Assembly: GCF_003318295.1 (NCBI RefSeq)
Contig: NZ_QOCW01000005.1
Location: 1 to 64,000 of the forward strand
Direction of reading: 5' to 3'
Length of the DNA: 64,000 nt
Source of the DNA: Bacillus taeanensis
Lineage (GTDB): Bacteria; Bacillota; Bacilli; Bacillales; UBA6769
In this document: positions 10,269-20,342 of the stretch, piece by piece
How positions within the stretch are numbered: position 1 is the first letter of the stretch
Layout: every line of letters starts with the position of its first letter
The notes under the pieces: model-generated
The model's input: only the letters and a program-made list of their open reading frames with translations
Databases searched by the model: none
Told to the model about the DNA's origin: nothing
Made by a program: the position numbers and the translations under genes

Positions 10269-11243
10269 TTAACTCCACACCTCTAAATAGATTCCAATTG
10301 CAGCAAAAAGTAAGCCCACAACCCAAAATGTTACAACTACACGCCATTCTGACCACCCTGACAACTCATAATGATGATGAATAGGGCTCATTTTAAATAC
10401 CCGTTTTCCTCGCGTTTTAAACGAAATAACTTGAATCATAACAGATAATGTTTCAATTACAAATACTCCTCCAACAACGACAAGCAGCAATTCTAGTTTT
10501 GTTAAAATGGCAATCGCTGCAAGAGCCCCTCCTAATGCAAGAGATCCGGTATCACCCATAAATACTTTTGCAGGATGCGCATTGAAAACTAAGAAACCAA
10601 GAACGGCGCCGACAACAGCAACTGAAAAAATCGCAACCTCAAACTGAAACATATGCCAGCTTAATATCGCAAATGCACCAAATGATACAGCTGCAGAACC
10701 TGCTACAAGCCCATCAAGACCATCGGTTAAGTTAACAGCATTAGAAGTGCCAACCAACATAAAAATAATAAGGAAAATATAAAACCAACCTAGTTCAAAA
10801 GACAAAGCTGTTCCTGGTATGTGCAGCGATGTATCAAATCCAACTTGTGTTAAACCAAAATAAAAAATACCTGAAATAATAAGCTGTCCGAGCAGTTTCT
10901 GCTTTGATGTTAAACCAAGATTTCGTTTTAATACAACTTTAATAAAATCATCAATAAATCCAATAATTCCAAAACCAAGTGTTACTAAAAATAATAAATA
11001 CGTTTGAGGCTTAAAACCTGAAAATTTTACTGTTAAAATGCTTGTTGCTGCAACAATTGCTATGACGATAATAATCCCCCCCATTGTTGGGGTACCGGAT
11101 TTCTTTTGGTGGGATTTCGGTCCCTCGTCTCGAATACTTTGCCCAAATTTTAATCGGCGTAAAAAGGGAATAAAAATTGGTCCTAATAATACAGAAACTA
11201 AAAATGCAGTAACGAGCGTAAATAATAATACTTGTTCAAGCAT
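10269..11243 (-). CDS. mraY: Phospho-N-acetylmuramoyl-pentapeptide transferase MraY
   Basis: Integral membrane enzyme that moves phospho-MurNAc-pentapeptide onto undecaprenyl phosphate to form lipid I. Ten predicted membrane segments, with the active-site motifs [18 protein letters not shown] and the HHH run [12 protein letters not shown]. Start at 11243, where AAAGGAGG precedes ATG; this gives 324 residues, identical in length to B. subtilis MraY. The start lies 16 bases past the murF stop. Confidence 0.97.
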   Translation of the reverse strand: MLEQVLLFTLVTAFLVSVLLGPIFIPFLRRLKFGQSIRDEGPKSHQKKSGTPTMGGIIIVIAIVAATSILTVKFSGFKPQTYLLFLVTLGFGIIGFIDDFIKVVLKRNLGLTSKQKLLGQLIISGIFYFGLTQVGFDTSLHIPGTALSFELGWFYIFLIIFMLVGTSNAVNLTDGLDGLVAGSAAVSFGAFAILSWHMFQFEVAIFSVAVVGAVLGFLVFNAHPAKVFMGDTGSLALGGALAAIAILTKLELLLVVVGGVFVIETLSVMIQVISFKTRGKRVFKMSPIHHHYELSGWSEWRVVVTFWVVGLLFAAIGIYLEVWS

Positions 11244-11259
11244 AGTGGTGCCTCCTTTT

Positions 11260-12621
11260 TCAATCAACTAGTGCCTCGATTAGTGTCTCTAATTTTAGTC
11301 CTCTTGATGCTTTAAATAATACAACTGTGTTAGGAGATAGTAATGATTCAACTTTAGATTGTGCTTCTTCTTTTGTTGTGTAAAAGCTTATGGGAATATT
11401 GTTGTTATCTCGGTCTATAACTGCTTCTCCAATCCACCTGCCTTTTTTACCTACTGCAATCACATTGGTAATCGGTGATTCAATACTATCTGCAACACTG
11501 CGATGAAGCCGCTCTTCATCGCTGCCTAACTCATACATATCGCCTAAAACAAGCACTTTTTCTTTATAATCCTCTAAAAATTTTACTGCTTCAACCGCTG
11601 CTTTCATAGAAGTAGGGCTAGCATTGTATGCATCATTAATTAGTAATGCACCTTGTTTTCCTTTTAACTTTTCAAGACGCATATTCGTCATAACTAATGA
11701 GGACAATCCTTTGTATATTTCATCAAAGGATAGATTCATCTGCTGTGCTGCTGCTATTGCGTAAACCGCATTTTTAACATTATGTTTTCCGATAATTGGT
11801 AAAAAGAAACGTTCATTATTGTTAATTATAAAATAAAGGCCGTTCTCATTACCGGTTACTTCAGTTATCTGATACTTATTTTCATTGCCATAACCACAAG
11901 TAAGTACATTTTTATTAAGACGTAATTTTAATAAAGGCTCATCCCCGTCTATAATCACCGTTCCATTTCTTTTTAAGCCATCTACAATTTCCATTTTTGC
12001 TTTTGCAATTCCTTCACGGCTTTTTAGCTGTTCTAAGTGTGACTCTCCAATGTTCGTAATAATGGCTAAATCAGGAGAGGCTAGCTGACTTAAAAATGAT
12101 ATTTCTCCAAATCCACTCATTCCCATTTCTAAAATAAGTGCTTCACACGCTTCGTCCATTGCAAGAATTGTAAGTGGTAAACCAATATGATTGTTGTAAT
12201 TTCCTTGTGTTTTAAACACGTTAAATCGCTGCTCCAGCACACCAGCCAATATATCTTTTGTCGTTGTCTTTCCATTACTTCCTGTAACAGCTAATACAAT
12301 TGGCTTGACATGCTGCAAGTATTTCTTTGCCAGCTGCTGCAAAGCTTCTAACGTATCTTTTACATAAAAAAGCAGAAAATCATCTGGCAGCTCTTTTGGA
12401 ACCTCTTTATCCTGCTGCCAAAATGCTGCACAAGCTCCATTCTTAACAGCATCTAAAAGAAATTCATGCCCATCAAACCGCTCTCCCACAATCGGAATAA
12501 ACAAGCCGTTTTGAACATTCTTTCTGCTATCTATAAAAATCTCTTTAATAATAACGTTATTTGAACTATTTACTCTTTGACCTGTGCTTAACGATTCAAA
12601 AAATGAATAAGGTTGTTTCAT
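11260..12621 (-). CDS. murF: UDP-MurNAc-tripeptide:D-Ala-D-Ala ligase MurF
   Basis: Adds D-Ala-D-Ala to complete the cytoplasmic peptidoglycan precursor. Three Mur domains: a substrate domain with [16 protein letters not shown], the ATP loop [11 protein letters not shown] (113-123), and a C-terminal domain with [11 protein letters not shown]. 453 residues. Its ATG overlaps the murE stop, so it is cotranslated. In B. subtilis murF lies elsewhere next to ddl; here it is inside the dcw cluster, as in some other Bacillaceae. A second copy elsewhere cannot be excluded. Confidence 0.94.
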   Translation of the reverse strand: MKQPYSFFESLSTGQRVNSSNNVIIKEIFIDSRKNVQNGLFIPIVGERFDGHEFLLDAVKNGACAAFWQQDKEVPKELPDDFLLFYVKDTLEALQQLAKKYLQHVKPIVLAVTGSNGKTTTKDILAGVLEQRFNVFKTQGNYNNHIGLPLTILAMDEACEALILEMGMSGFGEISFLSQLASPDLAIITNIGESHLEQLKSREGIAKAKMEIVDGLKRNGTVIIDGDEPLLKLRLNKNVLTCGYGNENKYQITEVTGNENGLYFIINNNERFFLPIIGKHNVKNAVYAIAAAQQMNLSFDEIYKGLSSLVMTNMRLEKLKGKQGALLINDAYNASPTSMKAAVEAVKFLEDYKEKVLVLGDMYELGSDEERLHRSVADSIESPITNVIAVGKKGRWIGEAVIDRDNNNIPISFYTTKEEAQSKVESLLSPNTVVLFKASRGLKLETLIEALVD

Positions 12622-14081
12622 GATTTTAACTCCTTTATTGCTTGTTCAGCAACGAGACGATCATCAAAGTCATGTACTTTATCTCCAATAATTTGATAAG
12701 TTTCATGCCCTTTTCCAGCAATTATGATTACATCGTCCTGCTTCGCATGGTGAATTGCTTCGCAGATCGCTTTTTTGCGGTCTACGATTACACTATATTC
12801 TCCTGTAAGGTTATTTGTCATATCGCGCAAAATCTGCTCTGGCTCTTCACTGCGCGGATTATCAGAGGTAAAGAACGCATAATCAGCATGTTCCACTGCG
12901 ATATTAGCCATTAAAGGACGTTTTGTTCGATCACGGTCTCCTCCACAGCCTACGACAACATAAACTTTTCCAACCGCAAATTCTTTTGCCGTTAAAAGCA
13001 CATTTTCTAAACTATCTGGCGTGTGTGCATAATCAACAATCACTGTAAAAGGTTGATCCGTTTTTACAACTTCAAAACGCCCTGGTACACCTTGTACTTT
13101 TTCTAAACTTGCTTTAATTTGTTGAAGTGAAACACCTGAGGCTAAACAAGCACTTGCTGCAGCTAAAGCATTGTAAATACTAAATTTCCCAACCATATGA
13201 AGGTTAATGTTTACTTTATCATTCTTCGTTTGTAAAACAAATTTTGTTTTATCTCCTGACAATACAATATTAACAGCCATTATATCTGCCTCATTTTCAA
13301 TACCGTATGTTAAAACTTGTGCAGACGTTACCCTTTCAAGTGTTTTTGAAGCGGAATCGTCTACATTTAAGACAGCGACTTTTGACCTGTTTTTATCATA
13401 TGTATTGCCAAGCTGTGAAAAAAGAAGCGCTTTTGCCTGCAAATAGGTTTCCATATTTTGATGGTAGTCAAGATGATCTTGTGTTAAATTTGTAAAAACA
13501 GCGACATCAAAATCACAGCCCCTTACTCGACCTAAATCTAAAGCATGTGAGGAAACTTCCATTACTGCTGTCTCAACATGTTCAGTAATCATATCATGAA
13601 AAGCTTTTTGGAGAAATAAGGATTCTGGTGTTGTATTTTTCATTTCAAATTCTTTATCGTTTATTTTCATATTAATTGTACCAATACGCCCCGTGTTCCG
13701 ACCACTATCTTCCATAATTTGATCAATTAAATAAGTTGTTGTCGTTTTTCCATTTGTTCCAGTCACGCCAATTAGATGCATGTGATGTGTTGGGTGATTG
13801 TAATAGACATCAGCTAATAAGGCCATTGCACGCTTTGTATCACTTACTACAATAACCGGAATTTTTGCCTCAATTTCTTTTTCAGCAAGAATAGCTGCAG
13901 CACCTTTTTCAATCGCCTGATTCACAAAATTATGTCCGTCTACCGTAAAGCCTTTAATACAAATGAATAAACTGCCGGATTTCACTTCTCTTGAATCCAT
14001 TTCAATGGATGTAATAGCTGGATTTCCTTCTCCAAGCACCTGATAGCTTAATAAATACTGAGTTAAATTATGTAGTTTCAT
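12618..14081 (-). CDS. murE: UDP-MurNAc-tripeptide synthetase MurE (meso-DAP adding)
   Basis: Mur ligase that adds the third stem residue. TGTNGKTTT (about 107-115) is the ATP loop, and [10 protein letters not shown] contains the DNPR motif that in this family marks use of meso-diaminopimelate rather than lysine, which fits dapB in the same window. I chose ATG 14081, ten bases from GGGGG, because the upstream ATG at 14090 touches the ribosome binding site. This gives 487 residues. Confidence 0.95.
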   Translation of the reverse strand: MKLHNLTQYLLSYQVLGEGNPAITSIEMDSREVKSGSLFICIKGFTVDGHNFVNQAIEKGAAAILAEKEIEAKIPVIVVSDTKRAMALLADVYYNHPTHHMHLIGVTGTNGKTTTTYLIDQIMEDSGRNTGRIGTINMKINDKEFEMKNTTPESLFLQKAFHDMITEHVETAVMEVSSHALDLGRVRGCDFDVAVFTNLTQDHLDYHQNMETYLQAKALLFSQLGNTYDKNRSKVAVLNVDDSASKTLERVTSAQVLTYGIENEADIMAVNIVLSGDKTKFVLQTKNDKVNINLHMVGKFSIYNALAAASACLASGVSLQQIKASLEKVQGVPGRFEVVKTDQPFTVIVDYAHTPDSLENVLLTAKEFAVGKVYVVVGCGGDRDRTKRPLMANIAVEHADYAFFTSDNPRSEEPEQILRDMTNNLTGEYSVIVDRKKAICEAIHHAKQDDVIIIAGKGHETYQIIGDKVHDFDDRLVAEQAIKELKS

Positions 14082-14182
14082 GAAATTCATTCCCCCTTTT
14101 TTATATGAACGATCATCAGAAAAAGAAGCCAAAGCAGAACGCTTGGCTTTACGCATACAGCTTTATGTTCATTCTAATATGT

Positions 14183-16102
14183 TTATTTGTCACCTAAATA
14201 TAATCGAATTGTTGAACCTTCTTTTATCTTTACTCCCGCCTTTGGAGATTGGTGTACAATAATGTCTCCTTCTCCTGCAGCATCAATTTTTAAATTATAG
14301 TAAGATTCACGAATATCCTGCTTCGTTTTACCAACTAAATTTGGCATTTCAATTAACTCTTCATCATTCCATGCTTTTTCTTTTTCAATTTGTGTTGTTC
14401 GTTTTTTAACTCCCATTGCTTGTAAACTATCACCGATAATCGTTCCAACAATCGGAGCTGCAACGACTCCACCAAATTGAAGGGTACCTTTTGGATTATC
14501 AATGGCTACATAAACGACAATTTGCGGATCATCACTTGGCGCTATCCCAATAAAAGAAACAATATGATTATCCTTTAAATACTGGCCATTCACTGCCTTC
14601 TGCGCTGTACCTGTTTTCCCGCCAACGCGATAACCATCCACAAAGGCATTTTTCCCCGTTCCTTTTGCTACCACACTTTCTAACGCTTCGCGTACTTTTT
14701 TAGAGGTTTCTTCTGAAATAACTTGTGTTTTCATGTTGGGCTGCACCCGCTCTACTATTTCTTCTGACTCAGGGTCCACCCATTCTTTTGCAAGATACGG
14801 CTCATACAAGTATCCACCATTCACGGCAGCTGATACAGCAGCAACTTGTTGAAGAGGCGTGACCGCAACACCTTGACCAAAAGCCGTAGTAGCTAGTTCA
14901 ACCGCCCCTACCTTTTCTAAAGGAAATAAAATTCCAGTTCCCTCTCCTTGTAAATCAATCCCGGTTTTCTTGCCAAACCCAAATTTATCAATATACGAAA
15001 ACAATGTCTCTTTACCTAAGCGCTGACCTAATACAACAAAGCCAGGATTACAGGAGTTTTCAACCACTTCTAAAAAAGTTTGATGACCATGTCCACCTTT
15101 CTTCCAACAGCGCAGTCTTGTTCCCGCAACTTCAATTGAGCCTGGATCATTAAACTCTTCTTCCTCTAAATCCACTTTTCCTTCTTCTAATGCCGCGGCA
15201 AGCGTAATTATCTTAAAGGTTGAGCCTGGTTCATACTGACTCCACACAGGCTTATTTTGATTGTATACTTCCGGAGGTACATTTCGAAAATCTTCAGGAT
15301 TAAAATCTGGTCTGCTTGACATTCCGAGAATTTCTCCTGTGTTTGGGTTCATTGCAATTGCAATGGCTCCGTCCGGGTTATAAGTTGCTTCTGCAATATC
15401 AAGCTCTCTTTCCATAATCGTTTGAATATCAGTATCAATTGTTAACTTTAAATTCAAACCATCGACTGGAGGTGTATAATCATCTGATAAAAAAGGCATT
15501 CGATTTCCTTTTGCATCTGCATAAAACTCTACTCCGCCTTTTTCTCCTTTTAATCTTTCATCATAATACTTTTCAAGTCCTGTTAATCCTTGATTATCAA
15601 TCCCCGCAAAACCAAGCACATGTGATAAATAACTACCAAAGGGATAGTGGCGTTTATTATCTTCTGCAATATAAACCCCCGGAATACGCAGACTTCTAAT
15701 TTCATTCGCTTTTTCGTTTGTTAACTTCCGTCCTTCAGGATGAATCCATTGTGTGGAAGCTTTCTTCGTTAAAATAGTATACACTTTCTTCTGATCCATA
15801 TTAAGGGCAGCAGCAAGTTTTTCACTAGCGGCGGCTGGATCTTCAATTTGCCTTGGGACGACTAATACAGAAGGAGCACTTATATTTGTTGCTAATGGTA
15901 CGCCATTACGGTCTAATATCTCGCCTCTTTTCGCTTCAAAAGGGATATTTCGACTCCACGAATCTTTCGCCTTATCTGTTAACCAATCACCCATTACAAA
16001 TTGAACATAACCGAGTCGTACAATTAGAACAAGAAAAAAGATAAAACCGATTAAGAACGCAAAAACTAACCGTTTCCGTACTGTTACATTTGAAACACGC
16101 AC
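14183..16102 (-). CDS. spoVD: Sporulation-specific class B penicillin-binding protein SpoVD
   Basis: Transpeptidase for spore cortex peptidoglycan, partner of SpoVE. One N-terminal membrane helix, a PBP dimerisation domain (about 50-210), a transpeptidase domain with STFK (294-297), an SCN triad and KTGTA, and one C-terminal PASTA domain. I place the start at GTG 16102, seven bases after GGGGAGGT, giving MRVSNVTVRKR, which matches the family N-terminus. 639 residues. Confidence 0.95.
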   Translation of the reverse strand: MRVSNVTVRKRLVFAFLIGFIFFLVLIVRLGYVQFVMGDWLTDKAKDSWSRNIPFEAKRGEILDRNGVPLATNISAPSVLVVPRQIEDPAAASEKLAAALNMDQKKVYTILTKKASTQWIHPEGRKLTNEKANEIRSLRIPGVYIAEDNKRHYPFGSYLSHVLGFAGIDNQGLTGLEKYYDERLKGEKGGVEFYADAKGNRMPFLSDDYTPPVDGLNLKLTIDTDIQTIMERELDIAEATYNPDGAIAIAMNPNTGEILGMSSRPDFNPEDFRNVPPEVYNQNKPVWSQYEPGSTFKIITLAAALEEGKVDLEEEEFNDPGSIEVAGTRLRCWKKGGHGHQTFLEVVENSCNPGFVVLGQRLGKETLFSYIDKFGFGKKTGIDLQGEGTGILFPLEKVGAVELATTAFGQGVAVTPLQQVAAVSAAVNGGYLYEPYLAKEWVDPESEEIVERVQPNMKTQVISEETSKKVREALESVVAKGTGKNAFVDGYRVGGKTGTAQKAVNGQYLKDNHIVSFIGIAPSDDPQIVVYVAIDNPKGTLQFGGVVAAPIVGTIIGDSLQAMGVKKRTTQIEKEKAWNDEELIEMPNLVGKTKQDIRESYYNLKIDAAGEGDIIVHQSPKAGVKIKEGSTIRLYLGDK

Positions 16103-16169
16103 GATTGGGACCTCCCCTATCATAAACTCGTTTCATGTATATGCTTGTACAGAAACAGTTAGAACGCCG

Positions 16170-18374
16170 CTAATCCTTAACGACAGGCTCATCTGTTTGA
16201 ATGGAAACATGCGGTTCTAAATCATTTGGATTTGGTGTTTCAAGTTCTACTACTAAATAATCTTCTTTCTTAACAAATTGTCCAGGTGCAATGCTTTGCT
16301 TTGTTGCATAACCTGAACCAATTAAACTGACTTTTACATCTAATGCAGAGGCTGCCTTCATCACATCTGCGATTGACCAATTTGTTAAATCTGGCATTGT
16401 CATTTTCCCATTAGACGTTAAGATAATTCGTTCTCCATCTAAAATTTTTGTCCCTGAAAAAGGAATTTGATTTATAATTTCTTTTCCATCTCCAATTATT
16501 TCAACTTTAAAACCTTGACTTATAAGCTCTTTCTTAGCACTTTGTACGGATTTCCCCTGATAATTTTTCAACTCGATTCCAAGACTTTTTTGAGCTGTGT
16601 TACTTGTTTTATTTTTTTCATTTGGCTTAATATTTAAGTACTGCAAACTATTTTTCATTACATACGTAAAAATTTGAGAGGTTACAGTAGAATCTACTTC
16701 ATATGGCTCCAAATGAGGACGGTCCACTGCAACATACACAATCAGTTCAGGCTTATCCTTTGGTGCAAGACCTAAAAATGAATACACATAGTTCCCTTTT
16801 CCTGTTAAATATTTTCCATTTTCAGCAATTTGAGCTGTACCTGTTTTTCCTGCTACATCATATCCTTCAATTTCAAAGAGCGTTCCTGTTCCATCTGTTA
16901 CAACCGTTCTAAGAATATCACGAACTTCTTGAGCTGTTTCTTTGGAAATTGGTTCACCTTTTACTGTTGGCTTACTTTCCTTTACTGCATCTCCGGTAAC
17001 AGGATCAACTATTTTATCGATAACATAAGGCTGCATCATTTTCCCACCATTTGCAACGGCTGTAAAGGCTTGAACTTGCTGAATTGGTGTAATAATGGAG
17101 CCTTGTCCAAATCCTGTCGTCACTTTGTCTCTTGGCCACTTATCAAGAATGGTACTATTTTGTTCTCCTGGTAAGTCAATACCCGTTTTTTCTCGCAAAC
17201 CAAACTTTTCAATATATTCATAATAACGGTCAACACCGAGTTTTTCATTAACTAAAATAGAGATCGCTACATTGGAAGAGTTTTGAATTCCTTCATTAAA
17301 CGTAATGGTCCCCCATCCTCTTCCATAGTTGTGATCTTGAATTGGTTTTGTGTTAGGGATTTTATTATAGCTTCCCGATTGAAACTGCTCATTTCCATTA
17401 TACACCCCTGCTTCAATAGCTGCGGCAAGCGTGAAAACTTTCATCGTAGAGCCAGGTTCAAAGGCCCATGATACACCATAGTTTGTATAATCGGTTATAT
17501 TTCTTTGATTTGGATCAAAACTCGGATAACTGCTCATCCCTAAGATTTGACCAGTAGTTGGATCTGCTACAATTCCTATCATTCTTTCCGGTTTATATTG
17601 TTCGTCCGCTTTTTTTAGCGCTGTTTCTAAAAACAGCTGTATCTTTTCATCAAGCGTTAAATAGACGTCTTTTCCATTTTTCGGTTCGGTAATGGCTGCC
17701 TCTTCGTCTGGAAGAATAATTCCTTTTCGATCACTTTGAAAAGTAACAGATCCATTTTGCTCTGACAGGTGTTTATTTAAACTTTGTTCTAGTCCCATCA
17801 CACCTTCTTCAATTTCTTTCTCAGTATTCGTATTCGTAAATCCAAGAATATGGGACGCAAATACTTGGTCTGGATAAAAACGTTTCTTCTCACGGATAAA
17901 ACCAATTCCAGGTAACTTTAACTTTTCAATCGCTTCTTTTTGACTATGGGTAATTTTTCGCCCGCTCGAACCAAACTCAACTTGAAAGCGGTCTTGTTCT
18001 AAAATTTGTTTAAACTTTTCTTTAGAGCCTCCTAAAACTTTGGCAAGCTTTTCAGCTGTATCGTTAGGATCTTTTACATGGTTTGGATAATTTTCATCTA
18101 GAACAGCATAAACCGTATAAGCCGGAATATCCTGAGCAAGCGGCTGACCTGTACGGTCATAGATTGTTCCCCGATTTGCATCAATGATTTGTGTTTTCGT
18201 CCACTTATCTTCCGCCAGTTCCTCTAAGTACTCGCCTTCTATTTTTTTAGTAACCTGAATATAGAAAAATCTCCCTATTAATAAAAAAAAGAGCAGTATA
18301 AAAATAACCGATAAAACAGCTGCTCCTTTGTTTATGTTTGGATTTTTTTTAACTTCCATAACCATCACTCTCAC
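16170..18374 (-). CDS. pbpB: Division class B penicillin-binding protein PBP2B
   Basis: Septal transpeptidase that works with FtsW, FtsL and DivIB. One membrane anchor (about 18-38), dimerisation domain (about 60-225), transpeptidase domain with STMK (309-312), SSN (366-368) and KTGTA (510-514), and two C-terminal PASTA domains (about 600-715). 734 residues. The start is uncertain: GTG 18374, ATG 18365 and ATG 18359 are all possible and none has a strong ribosome binding site. It follows ftsL by 39 bases. Confidence 0.95.
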   Translation of the reverse strand: MRVMVMEVKKNPNINKGAAVLSVIFILLFFLLIGRFFYIQVTKKIEGEYLEELAEDKWTKTQIIDANRGTIYDRTGQPLAQDIPAYTVYAVLDENYPNHVKDPNDTAEKLAKVLGGSKEKFKQILEQDRFQVEFGSSGRKITHSQKEAIEKLKLPGIGFIREKKRFYPDQVFASHILGFTNTNTEKEIEEGVMGLEQSLNKHLSEQNGSVTFQSDRKGIILPDEEAAITEPKNGKDVYLTLDEKIQLFLETALKKADEQYKPERMIGIVADPTTGQILGMSSYPSFDPNQRNITDYTNYGVSWAFEPGSTMKVFTLAAAIEAGVYNGNEQFQSGSYNKIPNTKPIQDHNYGRGWGTITFNEGIQNSSNVAISILVNEKLGVDRYYEYIEKFGLREKTGIDLPGEQNSTILDKWPRDKVTTGFGQGSIITPIQQVQAFTAVANGGKMMQPYVIDKIVDPVTGDAVKESKPTVKGEPISKETAQEVRDILRTVVTDGTGTLFEIEGYDVAGKTGTAQIAENGKYLTGKGNYVYSFLGLAPKDKPELIVYVAVDRPHLEPYEVDSTVTSQIFTYVMKNSLQYLNIKPNEKNKTSNTAQKSLGIELKNYQGKSVQSAKKELISQGFKVEIIGDGKEIINQIPFSGTKILDGERIILTSNGKMTMPDLTNWSIADVMKAASALDVKVSLIGSGYATKQSIAPGQFVKKEDYLVVELETPNPNDLEPHVSIQTDEPVVKD

Positions 18375-18413
18375 GTTGTAAGCTTTCTATAACACCCTTT
18401 AACTAGAACCGTT

Positions 18414-18776
18414 TTACTGAATAACTTTTATGCTCTTCTCATTAATTGTCATTCCTAATTGCTCTTCTGCAATCTCTCTAATGCGTTCAGGTGCTTGAAG
18501 TTCAGCCACCTGCAGGCGCAAATCATTATTAATTTTCGATTGATTTTCAACCGTATTTTCTAATTGTACCAAACCATGGTTCACATTATAAATGGCAGCA
18601 TAATTTGAAACCATTATAATAGCAGCAGCTAGGACTCCAATAAACATGCCGAACCATAACAATTTTTCACCTTTCGTAATTCTACCAGTTTGAATAATAA
18701 CTTTCGGTTGTTTGTTAAGGTTTTGTTGAGACTGTTTCCTTACTTTTCTTTGAATTTGATACGCTAAATTACCCAA
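18414..18776 (-). CDS. ftsL: Cell division protein FtsL
   Basis: Small bitopic divisome protein that pairs with DivIC. 120 residues: a basic cytoplasmic tail, one membrane helix (about 40-60) and a leucine-zipper-like coiled coil outside (about 65-105) ending in EEQLGMTINEKSIKVI. The position between rsmH and pbpB, and the size, are diagnostic, since FtsL sequences diverge quickly. Confidence 0.92.
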   Translation of the reverse strand: MGNLAYQIQRKVRKQSQQNLNKQPKVIIQTGRITKGEKLLWFGMFIGVLAAAIIMVSNYAAIYNVNHGLVQLENTVENQSKINNDLRLQVAELQAPERIREIAEEQLGMTINEKSIKVIQ

Positions 18777-18799
18777 CCGGTTTCCCTCCTTTGTTCTTT

Positions 18800-19732
18800 T
18801 TATTGTTTTTCGGCAACTCTTAATTTAGCTGAGCGTGCCCGACGATTTCCCTCTAACTCTTCATCGCTAGGAAGAATGGGCTTTCTCGTTACTAATTTTA
18901 AAATTGGTTTATACTCGTCAGGAATAACCGGTAAACCTGGCGGCAGTTCCGGTCCTGTACTTTCTTTTTTAAAAACTTGTTTACAAATTCGATCTTCTAA
19001 TGAATGAAAAGTAATTACCGCAATACGGCCGCTTGATTTTGTGATAGAAATGGCATCTTGCAGTGCATCTTCAAAAGCCTTTAACTCATCATTTACAGCA
19101 ATCCGAATCGCTTGGAAGATTCGCTTGGCAGGATGACCGCCTTTTCTTCTAGCAGGCGCAGGTATTCCTTCTTTAATCAAATCAACTAATTCACCAGTTG
19201 TTTCAATTGGGTTTTTTTCACGATACGCTTCAATCTTACGGGCCACTTGTTTCGAAAATTTTTCTTCTCCATAATGAAAAAAGATGGATACAAGCTGCTC
19301 ATAGCTCCACTCATTGACAACTTCATATGCTGACAATGCTGATGTGCGATCCATCCTCATATCAAGAGGAGCATCATGTTGATAACTAAACCCTCTTTCA
19401 CCTTCATCAAGCTGAGGTGAGGATACCCCTAGATCAAATAAAACACCATCTACTTTGTTAACACCAAGCTCTTCTAATTTAGAGCGAATATAGCGAAAAT
19501 TGCTATGTATAATTGTAAATTTACCCTCATATGCTTTTAATTGTTGTACGGCATGATCAATGGCCGTTTGATCTTGATCAAATGCAAAAAGATGCCCAGT
19601 GTCTGATAGCTGCTTCACAATGTGCAAACTATGACCAGCACCTCCTAATGTACAATCAACATAAATACCATCTTTCTTTATATTTAAAGAATCAACTGCT
19701 TCTTGTTTTAATACTGTTTCATGTTCAAACAT
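18800..19732 (-). CDS. rsmH: 16S rRNA m4C1402 methyltransferase RsmH
   Basis: SAM-dependent methyltransferase acting on C1402 of 16S rRNA. Motifs: [11 protein letters not shown] (about 23-33), the acidic [19 protein letters not shown], and FHSLEDR near the C-terminus. ATG 19732 gives the family start MFEHETVLK and 310 residues, with AAAGGA 13 bases upstream. The frame stays open for 71 further codons to 19945, but those codons encode the decayed end of mraZ, so I do not count them as rsmH. Confidence 0.95.
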   Translation of the reverse strand: MFEHETVLKQEAVDSLNIKKDGIYVDCTLGGAGHSLHIVKQLSDTGHLFAFDQDQTAIDHAVQQLKAYEGKFTIIHSNFRYIRSKLEELGVNKVDGVLFDLGVSSPQLDEGERGFSYQHDAPLDMRMDRTSALSAYEVVNEWSYEQLVSIFFHYGEEKFSKQVARKIEAYREKNPIETTGELVDLIKEGIPAPARRKGGHPAKRIFQAIRIAVNDELKAFEDALQDAISITKSSGRIAVITFHSLEDRICKQVFKKESTGPELPPGLPVIPDEYKPILKLVTRKPILPSDEELEGNRRARSAKLRVAEKQ

Positions 19733-19774
19733 ACTATCACTTCTCGTTCCTTTACATTGTAGTGAAAGTGGAGG

Positions 19775-20214
19775 TAAAAAGAAAACAAATGAACAATTCA
19801 TATTCATGAGCGGTTTTGCCATATTCTTAAATGAATGCTCTGCTTTCTCCTCATACATTTCCCATCTGCTTTGACTCCAAACTTCAATTCGGTTTGATAC
19901 GCCCATTATTACACATTTCTTTTCTAAAAAGCGTAATGTCTTCATGCTTGGTTAATAGTACGTTTCCCCTGCCTGTCGAGTTAACACTTTTTAAGCATTA
20001 GAAAAAAGAACCTTATAAACGCTTTTACATCCTTGTTCATAACCGATCATACTTTGCGCTTTTATTCTAATAGGTTCTATTCCTTTAAAGGATAACCAAA
20101 GACACAGTGATCTAACCTTCGAGTCAAACAAAACGAAGAGCCCAATTCATCGCGGAACTTAACAGGAATAATTAATCTTCCTTTATTCTCACTATTATGC
20201 CGATATTCCCCCAT
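19775..20214 (-). pseudogene. mraZ: mraZ pseudogene (division cluster repressor)
   Basis: MraZ normally opens the dcw cluster and represses it. Here the N-terminus is recognisable from ATG 20214 ([20 protein letters not shown], then [17 protein letters not shown] and FGYPLKE) and stops at TAG 20077-20079, where the family has Trp. Further similarity (NKDVKAFIRFFF, LDRQGK) is broken by more stop codons. Near 19927-19936 a one-base loss in a T run shifts the frame to the C-terminal part ([18 protein letters not shown]), which then runs without a stop into rsmH. In related genes an ATG lies two codons upstream of the usual GEYRH; here it is TTA. The gene cannot make an intact protein. Confidence 0.92.
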
Positions 20215-20257
20215 GAATAAGGCCCTTCACCACTTACCTCACATTCCTTTTTAAATT

Positions 20258-20282
20258 TACCACATCCCCCCACTTTTCACCA
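20258..20282 (-). promoter_or_regulatory. Three-box MraZ-type operator
   Basis: On the minus strand TGGTG, TGGGG and TGGTA stand at 20282, 20272 and 20262, each separated by exactly five bases. MraZ is known to bind direct TGGGN repeats with five-base spacers upstream of its own gene. The array lies 44 bases before the mraZ remnant, so it is where the dcw promoter region is expected. I see no convincing -35/-10 pair next to it. Confidence 0.65.
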
Positions 20283-20304
20283 CTAAAAATAGTATTCGTG
20301 TCCA

Positions 20305-20342
20305 TAAAAAAAAATCCTGCCGTCAATGCAGGACTTTTTTTC
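20305..20342 (-). terminator. bshC intrinsic terminator
   Basis: TCCTGC (20315-20320) pairs with GCAGGA (20328-20333). On the minus strand the stem is followed by nine T. It directly follows the bshC stop codon and separates bshC from the dcw cluster. Confidence 0.85.
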
